The notes under the pieces were generated by a model. That model did not search any database. It was not told the DNA's origin and saw only the letters and a program-made list of their open reading frames with translations. From Metaphire vulgaris (Eukaryota; Annelida; Clitellata; Crassiclitellata; Megascolecidae), in assembly GCA_018105865.1 (NCBI GenBank), contig CM030852.1, positions 4,074,934 through 4,138,933 on the forward strand: a stretch of 64,000 nucleotides of DNA. Direction: 5' to 3'. Of the stretch, positions 1 through 32,383 are shown one piece after another; within the stretch, counting starts at the first letter, position 1, and each line of letters starts with the position of its first letter. A program made the position numbers and the translations under genes.

Positions 1-54
1 TGTAACTCAATGTAAAATGGACGGATACATTCGAGATTCCCGGTAAAGGGTTAA
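1..54 (+). mobile_element. piggyBac-like TTAA MITE, cut by window edge
   Basis: Right part of the element seen complete at 44,452 (in reverse orientation): TGTAACTCAATGTAAAATGG and a terminal AAAGGG-TTAA. Confidence 0.65.
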
Positions 55-1543
55 ATTAAATGATTAGCTAGTATCTTATACAGCACAGGCTTCTTGCTGT
101 TTGCTGGTGAGGTTACGATGCCTGAAAGATATAAAGATGGCTGAAGATATAAAGATGGCTGAAAATATAAAGATGGCTGAAAATATAAAGATGGCTGAAG
201 ATATAGATTCACTGAAAGATAATGACTAATATAGAGATTAGAGCAGATATATATATATATATATATATATATATTACACACAAAAACGGGAAGGAAGAGG
301 GAGAGTCGAATTGCCCGTTTGTTATTATTGTGAGCTTGTGACCCAATCGATGAAGTTCATTACCATTAATTAATTCAAACAGTTTTCTAGAGGTTGCCCG
401 TGATTGAAACTCTCCAATTTCGTGGTCGTCATCATTATTTTGTCTGTCTGTCTCTCTTTCGCCTAGCCTTCAGTTCTATCAGACATCCCATGCCAACTTG
501 GGGTTTATACATTTCACATCAGAGCCGAGGAAATGAGACAAATCAATCCCACGTTCGAAACATCACAGAGTCCGTCCCACCTGACTCAGGTCAGGTGGAA
601 GGCTCACCTGCACATAACGTCGCATTTGATTGGGGCTATTTTTACACCCTAACCCCCTTCCCCAAACCTCCCTCCCCAAGACCGACACCCCCAACACCTC
701 CTCAATCTCAGATACGGGATGACATTTTTGCTTGTCAGACTTCTTTTGGCAGGGGACCCCAAAATTTCCGGACACCCCAAATTGATAATCCTAGAAATAA
801 CCCTGCTCTGATTACTCAGTGCAAGCCAGCGACCGGTTTTTTTCAAAGGGCAGTGGGGGTTGGGGTAGGGCCGAACTACTACACCCCAGTGATTTTTCAG
901 CGTACAGTGTGGTGTTGGCGACGGCCAAATAAAAACTAAATTGTCGACCCCTACCAACGGGCTCTTCGTTCAGTGGCGGAGTTCGAGGGGTGGGGCAATT
1001 GCGCAGCGAGGGGGAAGTGGGGGCGAACCGCCCCATGCGGCATTTTCGGGATTTGTATATAGGCGGACATACACGGCTATCTTTTTTTGCTTGTCAAGAT
1101 TTATCTGGTGTTGAAATGTTGAATGAAGGGGCGACACCAATGTGTCAGGGCGGTATTTTTCGGTTTTAATAAAGATTGAAAATGCGACGACCATTTTTTG
1201 CTTGTCAAGATTTTAGTTCTTTGCCTCTCTACGCCACTGGGTGGGTGATGGTCAATAGTCCTCCTGCAAATCGAGCATACTGGCAGTGTTTGATGAAATT
1301 TGAGCAGGGGGTTGAGGCTGAAATTCAATGAATGACATGTAGATACTTCATGTACCCAATATGAGATTTTTGGGAGGGTTGAAAAGTTAGCTGGGGGGGG
1401 GGGGGTTCAACCTTCCCAAAACCCCCGTCGGCAACTCCAACACTGCGTACTGGTATCCACCTGGTGACAATACAGTGAGTGAGTTGTAAGCTAGGCGACG
1501 TCTTTGCTAATGGTCATGTTCTGGTTTTGATATTTTCTTTCAG

Positions 1544-22127
<20,584 letters not shown>

Positions 22128-22187
22128 GTTTGAAATTTGATCATGATTCCCGCCGAATTATTTATTATCTTTGCATCACTCGGCTAC

Positions 22188-22193
22188 AATAAA
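22188..22193 (+). terminator. Polyadenylation signal AATAAA of the turtle-like gene
   Basis: Canonical hexamer in an A/T-rich stretch shortly after the stop codon. It lies before the MITE that begins at 22220, so the 3'UTR would be short. Confidence 0.7.
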
Positions 22194-22219
22194 ATATTGA
22201 TGCTTAAAAAGTAAAAACA

Positions 22220-22955
22220 GTGGCGTAGCCAGGATTTTCCGAAGGGTGAGAGGGGTTATGAACTATATGGTTCCCACGATTCCCAACTTCGGAAAATCCT
22301 GACAACCGAAAAAATTAAAGGTTATCATCATTCCATGTTTTGATTAACAGCAGCACGGAAAAAATTCTGACAAGAAAAAAGGGTCGTCAGCTATTATTAT
22401 GCTTCAATAGGCTAATTGAAAAATATAAATTTAGCCCAGGCCTCCGAGAGAAATTAGGTATGTGCAGAATGGCCGACGGGCCCTTGACAAGTCATAATTT
22501 TTATAATTTTTTCTTGACGACCTTTTTTTTTTTTTTTTTTTTTGCTTGTCAGCCGTTTATTATAAATGTTTACAACCTTTTTTGTTGTTTTGTTTTTGCC
22601 GTTTATTTAGTGGTTTCCCGGGCCCCCAAACTCGCCGGGCCCCTCCTTGACATTTTTAACGTTCTTTAGTGTTGTTATTCATTTTATTGTTAATTATACA
22701 TATTCATCATCGGCCCGGGCCCCCTCCAGACCGCCGGGCCCCTGTGCAGTTGCCCCCCCTGCCCCCCCTCTCGGAGGGCCTGTTTAGGCCTATAGGTATA
22801 TGAGCGCGTACACTATATAGGTCTAGTGATCGCAATAAATTTTGTTTTGTTTTGGTCGCCAAGGTGGTTTAACCCAAAACTCTCCCCTTCCCTACAGTAC
22901 GAACAACTTAGGGGTTAACCCCATCCCCAACCCAAACCCATTGGCTACGCTACTG
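22220..22955. mobile_element. MITE of the CAGTGGCGTAGCC family with internal GGGCCCC-rich repeat
   Basis: Starts CAGTGGCGTAGCCAGGATTT and ends near GGCTACGCTACTG (about 22,955). The interior (about 22,430-22,790) resembles the GGGCCCC-type repeat at 45,660-45,975, so it may be a nested insertion. Contains GCTTGTCA motifs at 22,365 and 22,540. Confidence 0.62.
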
Positions 22956-22984
22956 CTTAAAAATAAATAATTAGATTGGTCGAT

Positions 22985-23385
22985 CTCATACTGTGTCTCG
23001 TCTCTGGAATGATCTTCCGTCAGAGATACGAAAGATCAATAACTCGGGTTCTTTTCAGTCAACAAATCAGTCACCATTGGCCATCACTCCTCAAACTTTC
23101 CTGAAACTACAGTGTAAATTAAAACTAGGTCTATTCTTTTCAAGAAATCTTATGGCGAAATCCTTACGGGCCTGCATTCTATCTACCGCAAATCTTGTTA
23201 TCATCCTCCATAAAAATACTTTACTGTTGACTGCCTACCTGAATCTACAACCTTGACCACCACGGACTATGGATGAGGATTGAGGAATATGGATTTCACC
23301 CAGATTGAGCGCTCGTGAATAAGCTGGTACACTGCGCCAAGCTTTCGGTCAGCGCTATAGAAATTTCGTTTTACTTACATAATTA
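22985..23385 (+). mobile_element. LINE 3' end (L2-like), 5'-truncated
   Basis: Encodes SRLWNDLPSEIRKINNSGSF, typical of the C-terminus of L2/CR1-type ORF2. The tail GCGCTATAGAAATTTCGTTTTACTTAC resembles the end of the LINE at 13,919 but is longer and cleaner. Confidence 0.75.
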
Positions 23386-23580
23386 TGCACAATAGGTCTC
23401 TTCTCAATGTTTTTCTTGTTTCCACGTTTAAGTTATCGCAACAACAATAACTAGCCTTACGAAGTTACGGTGCATAGGGCCTACATATATTTGAGATCAT
23501 TGCGTTAGCAAATTAATATTAGGGTAAACAAGTGACGTAGCCGGAATTCCGGAATAGGAGGCACATCTACATTTCTGCGA

Positions 23581-23988
23581 CTGTGTTTATTCTAGGCCTT
23601 CTCTGGGGGGGAAGATTCCCAAGTTTGAATTCCTCCCACCCCAAGTTTTTGACATTTGGCAAGTAGTGTGACCTCCCCAATCAGTGGTGTAGCAAGGCAA
23701 AGTGCCGTCTGGGGCGAGAAAAAAAGTGCCGCCTCCGAAATTTTCCTGACAAGCAAAAAAACGTTATCAACCTCCCGAAATTTCCTGACAAGAAAAAAAC
23801 GTATATATCAACCTCCCGAAATTTCCTGACATGCAAAAAACGCTGTCAAAAGCAAAAAACCTTATCAAAATTCAAAAATCTCGAAAATGCCGGTTCGCCC
23901 CTCTACCCCTCGCTACGCCACTGTCCCCAATGTCTGTTCACCCAAAATTTAAACTCCCCAATGTCTAGATTGCTAGAATAGCCACTTT
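23581..23988 (+). mobile_element. Middle MITE of a three-level nest
   Basis: Ends CTGTGTTTATTCTAGGCC / GCTAGAATAGCCACTTT; exact flanking duplication TTCTGCGA (23573-23580, 23989-23996). Confidence 0.82.
23682..23923 (+). mobile_element. Inner MITE of a three-level nest
   Basis: Ends CAGTGGTGTAGCAAGGC / CGCTACGCCACTG; exact target duplication TCCCCAAT. Contains several TGACAAGCAAAAAA motifs. Related to about 18,233-18,433. Confidence 0.88.
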
Positions 23989-25204
23989 TTCTGCGACCAA
24001 AAAGTTCGTCGTGTCAATCAGGACACTGAACTTTCCCACATTATCTTCGATCATACTACCTACCGCCCCGAAAATTTCTCAACGGCTTTGCGAAAATCTC
24101 ACGACCGGTCCCAGTCCAAATAGGGGTGGTTCCCCGCGGCTACGCCAGTGGGGTAGACGAACCAAAATCGGGCAACCTTAAAGATTTGATAATTCCAACC
24201 GAACTAGCTGCCAGCACGATTTTGATCTGTTTTAGCTGCTCTAGCACAATAGCTTTACTAGTTGTCAGTTTATTCAAAATACTAGAAGTTTTTATTATAT
24301 AGCAAAATATATTTTAAAACTCGCTGCATGAAATGTCAAAACGAGGAGTTTTTAAACAGGCGTGATGGGATAATTTCCACCAAAAAACTCACCAAAGTCC
24401 CAACACTGACACAAATTTTTGCATTGAACTGTCTCTTTCTCTCCAGCCTGGTCAATCCCCTCCCCCCAAAGACCTGGAGTCTGGATAAACAGTGTTATTT
24501 CTAGGATTTTGAATTTGGGGGTGTCGAGAAAATCTGGGGGTGTCGGAATTTTTAAGTCTCTGTCCGAAAAAGGCTGACAAGCAAAAAACCTCATCAAGTC
24601 CCGAAAGCAACCAAAAAACCTTGAAAAGTCTCAAAAAACCTCTGACGACCAAAAAAAGGTCATCCGGGAATAAAAGTTGGGGTGTCCTGCTCCATTTGGA
24701 GGGAGGTTGTTCTGAGCTAATTAGTATGCATTTTGTATGCATACCATTGTCGCATTACCAAAATTGGGGGATCGACCTCAAACTGGGGGGGGGGAGGGTT
24801 AGAGGGACCCGTGTAAAAATATCCCTGTGAAACATAGATATTCTGTCAAACATTTGTTGTTTTCATTTCAGACAGATAACGATCTCAACCTGAAGATCAT
24901 TTCATCGAAATGCCTCAAGAGTTTAAAGTGTTAAGTTAATTTCTGTTCTTTAAGCAAACATAACTTGTTGCTTGACTGAAAAAGAGATCAAATGAAAGTT
25001 ACTGTAATTTCCCATAATAGCAACAATACAATCATCATCACCACCGTCATCATAATCATCATCATCACCAATGTTGCTGATTATGAACTTACTGTTGGCG
25101 ACAATGGATTTTTATTACAAAATTAATTACTTATAAATGTTGTATTTAACAGATTTCAAGCAATAATCATTGTCCAGTTTGTACGTGGCTTTAGTTTCAA
25201 AATG

Positions 25205-25244
<40 letters not shown>

Positions 25245-25695
25245 CTTTATCTCTTGCTTGTTTAGGCTTCTTATGTTCAAGGAAGAAATCAAGTGTTTTC
25301 TTATTGAAACTTTATTTTCCTGCATGAATATCACTTACCTGGTAGATTTTAGATTAAGGTCTGGAATGGTAAATTGATGCCTTCCATGTTTCACTCACTT
25401 AGACAAATATTAACAGCAGTAAACTAGAGCACTCACACATTTTGACAGTTTTACAAGATACCAAACAATGCTGCAAATAAAGCTAGCAAGGCAGGATTTT
25501 GCAATTATAAGGCATCTGACATTAATTACTACAACACAATTTGATTTACCAAACATTTATGCCATGGACCTTTCTAAAATGAGCTACAGGATTTTGTGTC
25601 AAAACGAGGTTATACATGCAAAGAAAACAAAATTGTGTTTGTTGTGTCTCAGCTACAATTTCCTATGCATGCAGAGCCTCATGACTATTCCATAA

Positions 25696-25874
25696 CAGTG
25701 GCGGCTCTAGGATTTGGCAAGTGGGGGGCCGTTATGGTGGCAACTTCTAATCATGGGGGACCAACCATTTGTTGTTTAATGTATGTAGCATTAATTATAG
25801 GGTCCCAACTGGGGGCCAGGCACTCAATAGGGGGGCACGGGCCCCCCTGGCCCCACCCGGTGGAGCCACCACTG
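25696..25874 (+). mobile_element. hAT-like MITE, CAGTGGCGGCTCT family
   Basis: Ends CAGTGGCGGCTCTAGGATTT / GGAGCCACCACTG; target duplication TTCCATAA / TTCCAAAA (7 of 8). Confidence 0.85.
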
Positions 25875-26343
25875 TTCCAAAACAAGCCTTATACCAATTC
25901 ACTCACTTGTTTCAATCTAGATTAACAGAAACTGCATCAAGGCAGTGGTAGATTTTTGAAAAACAATGGTATTGAACATTTCCCACACCAAAATTTTCTA
26001 CATCTAGTGTGGGATAGTACCAGTAGTCAAAAACCAACATCATAAACTCCACATGGAGATGAGCCTCAAGCAGTTGGGGTGGGGTTTCAACCTTTGAGAA
26101 GTCAAACAAATGGGCCAAGAACAGGTTGGGGTTAATTCCAACTCAATGGTAAAAAAGGCGATCAAATACCCCCAAAAGTATAATGAACTACAAGGAAGTC
26201 TCCAAATGCTGCTTCACATTAATTGGCCAAACATACAAAGCTGATATTGTTGACTAAGAAAATTTGTAAAAATCAAGAAAAATTTGACTAGACAACACAT
26301 GTCATCATCACCAATCGCAAAGACAGTCAATTAATTCATCAAT

Positions 26344-26345
<2 letters not shown>

Positions 26346-26406
<61 letters not shown>
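26346..26406 (+). repeat. (AT)n microsatellite
   Basis: Pure AT tract of about 60 bases followed by a short AC run, just left of the repeat at 26,416. Confidence 0.93.
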
Positions 26407-26415
<9 letters not shown>

Positions 26416-26417
<2 letters not shown>

Positions 26418-26813
26418 GAGGTGGGCAAACCTTTTCCTTAAAAGATCGCATGAAACCCAATACTACATTTAGCAGGCCACACATACAAAAAGCCAAAATG
26501 CTTAGGTATTATTAGGATGCTGGCATACATCATCATCATCACAGATATTGTACAATATCATTTAATTAGTCTATAGCAGGGTAGCATTATGTTATTAAAT
26601 ATTTGTTGCTCAAATATCAAATATTTAATAACCATTTCTAAGGTTTTAAAATAAAGTGATACATTTCCATAAAATAATTTAAAACTTTCCCCAAAATAAC
26701 TCCAAATTATCACTTTATGCCACTTTGAAGGATATTTCTAAATGATCTCACGGACTGCATAGAATTTGGCGATGGGCGCATGTGGCCCGCAGGCCGTAGT
26801 TTGCCTAACCCTG
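26416..26813 (+). mobile_element. hAT-like element, CAGAGGTGGGCAAAC ends
   Basis: Start CAGAGGTGGGCAAACC and end GTTTGCCTAACCCTG resemble widely distributed hAT ends. The left flank is microsatellite, so no target duplication can be read. Confidence 0.6.
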
Positions 26814-27256
26814 GTATAGCTGAATATAAGTAACATATATCAAACAACAAATTAAACCCTAAGAAATAAAAACAAGTACATTTTAAACTCCAAACAAATG
26901 AAGCCAGAGACTGAGAAGTCATTTAATCTGTAGGCTCAAAGAATCTTAAATTTTCAAGAATTTCAAAGAACAAGAACTTGGGTTATTTCAAATTTCTGAC
27001 AATTACAGACTACGGAGCACACAACGTGATTACCGGTATATTGTTCAGAATCATAGCAGTAACACTCAATTAATTGTCTTGAATTTTTAAAAAAACTTCC
27101 AATAAAAAGCAAAGTCAAAATATACAAAGCAATTGCTATATCAGTCCATTTGTCTCAAATGTTTGTGTAAACATGAGTTCACATACACAACTGCCAAAAA
27201 ATGGCAATTGCCATTGAAACTTAACATTAAATTTGCAGTTTCTAATTATTTGAGAA

Positions 27257-27987
27257 CTAAAAGTAGTCTGGGTTGATTTTAATTTCCTCGAATATTCTCT
27301 GTTCTACGAGTGGCAGCAGCGCATAATCGGCCATCAGGTTGTAGCTGACAAATACCTGTTTCTTTGATTTCTTAGCTAAAAACATCAAAAATACATATCC
27401 CTTATTTCTTTTCAATACATCTATATCTCTAAATTTCTTGAATATGTAAAATAAACAAAAACACCTTCTACTTGTACTAGAGAAACCCCGTCTCAAAAGA
27501 CTTTTTAGGTTGAATAAATGTAATTTATGTGTATTGGCAGTTATTTCAGGCTTGCCATGTTCAATTCAAACTTTATCGGACTGAGTGGTCCAGTGGTTAG
27601 TGAGCTGGACAATCAGTCAAAAGGTCCGGGATTCAAACTTAGAGCCACATAAACTTTTTGTTTTTTTCACCCCAGGTGCTCCACCAGGCCAAAATGTTGC
27701 AAATGAGCTCTGTAAAAATCATTACTCATTGGAAGAAAAGGCAATGAGGGAAAGACTGATAATCACCCTTGTTCAGCTGACACCATTAAGAAAAGAGAAG
27801 GTGGTCCTGCAGGTTCTGAACCTCAGGAATGACTTATCTTTCATATTTAATTCAGCAATTTCTTCATTCATCACCCAATGTTGAATAATTGCCCCACCTT
27901 GGACAACATGGCACGTTGTTATGCAATGTAATGCAATATTTGTATAGTGCCTCTTCAGAATTATCACTCAGAAGTGCTCCCGCTGCA

Positions 27988-28069
<82 letters not shown>

Positions 28070-29839
28070 ATAGTAGTAGTAGTAGTAGTAGTAGTATACA
28101 ACATATATAGCGTGGTAACATAACTGGAGCTAAAGTCAAGAGCGTTTTACGTAAGAATCACTTATAGGATATGTTAAAAAAGTGTGTTTTGAGGAGTTTC
28201 TCAAAGCAGCCAACAGAATTTGCATTAATCACATCGTCCGGCAGCAAGATTACTGCAGACTGACAAAGAGATAAGTTTTGTCATTTCAAAAAGAGGGCCA
28301 TAGAATCATCAGTTGCTAAATTATGTATACTGAAGTCAAAGGTTCATGGCAAACCAGTAATGGCTACCAGCATCTAGCAGAATGCTGTAAATCATTAATC
28401 TAAGGCAAACATGGCACGCATATCAAGCAGCAACTGCATATGAGAAAATATGTTTGCTCCACAGAACAGAACCTTAAACCACACAAACAAGTAATTCTCC
28501 AATGCTGCACTTCTGAAGATTTCTATTCAAATACTGTGCGATATGTTTACATTATTTTACTTTAACCCTCCACCCCCCCAAAAAAACAAACTTAATGCCA
28601 TAATTTTACCGTGGCCGGACAAAATGTTATGGGGACAAAATGTCAGCAGACAAAATGTCATGGTCTAGGGTTAGGGTGACATTTTGTCCCCATGACATTC
28701 TGTCCGTGATATTTTGTCCACAGACATTTTGTCCTAGCACCAATCTTACATCATACATTTCAAATTCTAGTTTTAAAAAAGAAATGCAGCAACATCACCT
28801 GAAAATCTAATGCCCTTCAGTTACAAACAGTTGAATATAAAGTACAGCATATGTTCACTATTCTCAAAGTTGTACATATTACAAGTACGTACAGAGCTTT
28901 TGTGAAAGAGCCTGAGAAGTTGAATCTGACGCCGACCCCAATAAATTCGTTGAAAGAGGCATTTTGTCCTGGAAAAATCCAACCAAAAAAATCCAACAAA
29001 CTGAACATGCATATATAAATATATACACTAATATCCAAACTGTATTTATATACCAGTAATTACCAGAAGTAGATTGAAAAGGAGGGAACCAGGGCAAGTG
29101 CCTGTCCCAAACCCACCAAAATAGTGTTGTTTTTATTTCTCATCATGGTGAAAAGCTGAGTGAGCAAGTACTGTAAGCATGTGTCATATTTTCTTCCCTT
29201 TGTAATTTTAACAATGAGCATCAGTCCATATGAAAGGGTTAGGGCAAGGCAGAATAGGGAGTAGAACTCAAAGTGTCCCCCCCCAAACTGAATCCTGGAG
29301 TCGCCCCTGGTCATGAACAAAATCACAACAATGGATACCAGCTGAATATCAGGTGAGCAGCACAGGTTAATCCATTAATTACAATCCTACCTGTAACATG
29401 CAACACAAAACCTGTTTAAATTTCAGTGCCTAACACAAGAAATTGCTGTTAACTGTTAAAAAAACCCAGACTTCTTAAACCACCCTTTGCTCAACATCTT
29501 TCAGTTTCATTTCCAACAATCTTGCCTGCACTGACGTTACACACCTCCTGTCAATCGCCAATTTCAGTGCTGATTATATCAAAGCTTTTTATGTTAACCC
29601 CTTAACTGGGGACTCAGGATATATCCGTTCATTTTACATTGAGTTACAGCTAAATACCCAGTTAAGCAGTTAAGGGGTTAAAAGTTGGAATATGAAAAAG
29701 CAAAGCTCAGAGCAAAATACCAAAATAAGTCAGTAAAATGTATATTAATTAAAAAGATATTAATTAAAAAAGAGCAACTATGAATGCCATTCCATGATTT
29801 ATGTTAATGTCCATGGCACTGACAGGCTCTGAATATGTA

Positions 29840-29917
<78 letters not shown>

Positions 29918-30149
29918 GGAGAAATAATTTTCCCAAGAGGCCACTAATTCATGAACTTTTAGTGCAAGATAATGACAAGTGATATACATATTTTGTCGGC
30001 AAGGCCATGGCGAGATTCGAGAAATCGCACTGCACACTACCAATCCAGATGAAGTAGCAATCTTTCATGCGAATCACGTGAAAATGCACAACGGCGTCTG
30101 AAAGTTTGTCCTCAAAATGGTGAATTTTCAAATGACAGTCGACACTCAT
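27257..30149 (-). CDS. PSMG4: Proteasome assembly chaperone 4 (PSMG4/PAC4), complete, 3 exons
   Basis: Coding exons in transcript order: 30149-29988, 28968-28893, 27375-27257 (stop TAG). They encode 118 residues; human PSMG4 has 123. Family landmarks are VVHFHVIRMKDCYFIWIG, ALPTKYDKMPLSTNLLG across junction 1, ALSQKL-SKKSKKQVFVSYNL across junction 2, and the C-terminal VEQRIFEE. The protein partners PSMG3 in assembling the 20S proteasome alpha ring in the cytosol. Donors are TAT|GTATAT (phase 0) and T|GTACGT (phase 1); acceptors are TTTTTCCAG and GTTTTTAG. The first ATG opens straight into MSVDCHLKIHHF, equivalent to the vertebrate start region. Intron 2 contains an antisense LINE 3' end. It lies head-to-head with the FKBP11 gene, 2.2 kb apart between ATGs. 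Confidence 0.93.
27577..27652 (+). mobile_element. tRNA-derived SINE head
   Basis: GAGTGGTCCAGTGGTTAGTG (A-box region) and CCGGGATTCAAACT (B-box region) with tRNA-like spacing, but no complete cloverleaf. Confidence 0.5.
27915..28330 (-). mobile_element. LINE 3' end in PSMG4 intron 2, split by microsatellite
   Basis: On the minus strand it encodes LLPDDVINANSVGCFEKLL, an ORF2 C-terminus of the LPDDVR...FKxxLKTHLF type. A tail TATACAAATATTGCATTACA follows. ATT and AGT repeats (27,990-28,096) have grown inside it. Confidence 0.65.
28606..28740. repeat. Inverted repeat of GGACAAAATGTC units
   Basis: ACAAAATGT(C/T)A occurs three times, then its inverse (TGACATTTTGTCC and variants) four times, around a centre TCTAGGGTTAGGGTG. 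Probably a small foldback element. Confidence 0.7.
29594..29681 (+). mobile_element. piggyBac-like TTAA MITE, 88 bp
   Basis: TTAA-CCCCTTAACTG start and AAGGGG-TTAA end around the same core in reverse orientation (CATTTTACATTGAGTTACAG). It lies in PSMG4 intron 1. Confidence 0.78.
29844..29913 (+). repeat. (AT)n microsatellite
   Basis: Pure AT tract of about 70 bases in PSMG4 intron 1, near the exon 1 donor. Confidence 0.93.
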
Positions 30150-30959
30150 CTTACTCTTAAGTACTCTGAAACGCCAGTCTACAAAACAAAAGAAACTTGG
30201 CCGTATATTATCCCATCAAATTCGATACTTTTTAATACGAATGATTTATGTCATTCAATTAACATAGCCATACAAAACATATTAATATCTGTATCAATAC
30301 TAGGAATCATTCCCTTCTGCTTTGTCTCGTCTGGAGACTCAATATATGCATAAATAAAAATAAAATACAGTAAAAAAACTTACAGTCACTGGCATAGAAA
30401 ATACAGAAGTCCCCACAGTCACTGAAAAAAATGTAGATGATGATTATTCACAGAAAGTGCAGAGGGGTGCAGGTGCAGAGGAACTTTTTTTGCTTGAGCT
30501 TTTTTGAGTATGAGTGTTATGACCTTTTTTGCTTGTCAGAATTTTGCAAAAATTTAACTTTGGAAAAATCTACCCTGACCAAAATTATGCACTCAATAAA
30601 AAATTTCAGAACCAATAATAATAATAATAATAATAATAATTATAATTTAATAAAATTGTGATTTTAAGTGGTTTGAATAAGACTGAAAACCACTTTAACT
30701 CTGCATTCAATAACCACGAGATACTTTGAACCGTTTACTGTTTCAATTTCCAACCTCATTTAAACTGCCATCCGTCTACATTCTACAGCCTCTGCACTAA
30801 AAATTTTTTCTTTCTTGGACCACCCTCTGTTAAACAATTTGCATGTGTGGCCTCTTGTGCTGCTTCCTGTAAAATGTGAGCATCATCCTCTGAGTCTATA
30901 TTTCTGCATATCTTTGTTCTGGCAAACTTTGAAATTTTGGATAGTAATCCTTCATCAAT

Positions 30960-31340
30960 ATCATTTATAGCGCCATTTTTGTGATGTTCTTGCCTCCCCT
31001 AATGCCAACATTCTGTCTTCTTCCCTTCAAACAATTTTGAATCCATCGACTTAGGGCGTTGTATATAATTTATCAAAAGCTTTGGCAAAATCCAAATATA
31101 TTATATCTACTGCCTTGCCCTCATCTGGCTTATCAAAAACCCCCAGAAAGTCCAACAGGTTGGTCAGGCCTGAACGCCCTTTGTAAACCTGACTATCTTT
31201 AACAATTGTATGCCTAGTCAAATGTTCCAAAATGCTCTCTTTCAGTGTTTTTCCATAACTTTACAGATTACAGAAATTAGGCTCACTGGTCTGTAATTGT
31301 TTGGTTCACTTTGCTTTCTTGAACAGTTTGCTAATGCAGA
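30960..31340 (-). mobile_element. CR1-like reverse transcriptase fragment
   Basis: Minus-strand text includes NNYRPVSLISVICK, LTNLLDFLGVFDKPDEGKAV and YLDFAKAFDK, which are RT motifs of the CR1/Rex1 type, with stops and shifts. It lies in the shared upstream region between PSMG4 and FKBP11. Confidence 0.7.
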
Positions 31341-32383
31341 CTCTTGAGGTTCAGTCATTGATTATCAAAGCAACATCAGCCTTCTCTGCCATAATTCCTT
31401 AATTTGGCATTTTAATAATAGAGAAAAGACCATAAAATATCAATGGATTGACTTTGTAAGATTTCTTCTAAATAAAAGTTGATTGAATTATAGCCAAATA
31501 ATTTATAAAATTTATAAAACACCAATTTTTATTCTAGATTATTCACCCAGTTTCGTTATATTTTAAAAAATTTGAAGATCAGTATTTACACTAAGACCAC
31601 AAGAGGTCAATCTATAGGAAACGCTACAGCGCCATGCAAGAACATCGGGTACTAGTCTGTCAACACAGACTGGACATGAAGACATCATCTAATTTGGACC
31701 ATAGAAGCACCAGAGAAAATTGACTGATTGCCTCGTATTTCTTAAATTGAAGATCAGGACCAGAGGACAATCTTGTGAAGATATTTTAACACGCTGGCAA
31801 ATATCTTTTGACCATCGGAAAACGACAGCCTCGACAGAGGTGTCGGCGTGTCACCGTAGCTGGTTCACGTTATCAATAAATTACGTCACGCAGGTTTTCT
31901 ATTTAATTTATTCGAGTTTCTTGTTCAATTCTACTACTTTCCCGTCTGTGCACTTTCTAAAAGCTCTATATCTTTTATCATGAATGGATTCCATGCCAGA
32001 ACAGAGTATTCTAGATGAGGCCTTACTACTAATAATATAATAATATAACTAGGTTTCAGTAGTGGTTCAGTAGGGACTGCCCTGTGTGAGAACCACTGTA
32101 ATGTTTAGATTTGAAAGTAACACCTTAGATGAGACTTTATTTCAAATTTATTAATTAAGTACTGAAAGCATGAAAATATATTAAAACAGTAAAATAAAGA
32201 ACCACTAAAGTAATAATTCACTGCCGTAGCCATACTAGCCATAGACTTTATTTATCGTTACTTTAATTAAATCTATGGTCGTAACGAAATCGATGAAATC
32301 GATTTATTGATCTAATAAGTAATCCACTATAGAGTTTTAAGGATCGAAAGTCAAACAAGCGCTCGAAATCTCCGCCAGAGAAG

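Larger units (their letters stand above)
23530..24150 (+). mobile_element. Outer MITE of a three-level nest
   Basis: Ends AAGTGACGTAGCCGG / GGCTACGCCAGTG; flanks GGGTAAAC / GGGTAGAC (7 of 8). Confidence 0.75.
24160..27256. other. Intergenic, no gene seen
   Basis: Holds the repeats listed at 25,696 and 26,416, a CAGTGTTATTTCTAGG-type MITE at about 24,490-24,826, (CT)n at 25,206-25,241 and otherwise A/T-rich sequence without a supported exon. Confidence 0.6.

Noticed and set aside
394..939. 181-codon plus-strand frame
   Set aside because: Overlaps repeat-derived sequence (GCTTGTCAG motif and MITE-like ends) and resembles no protein family.
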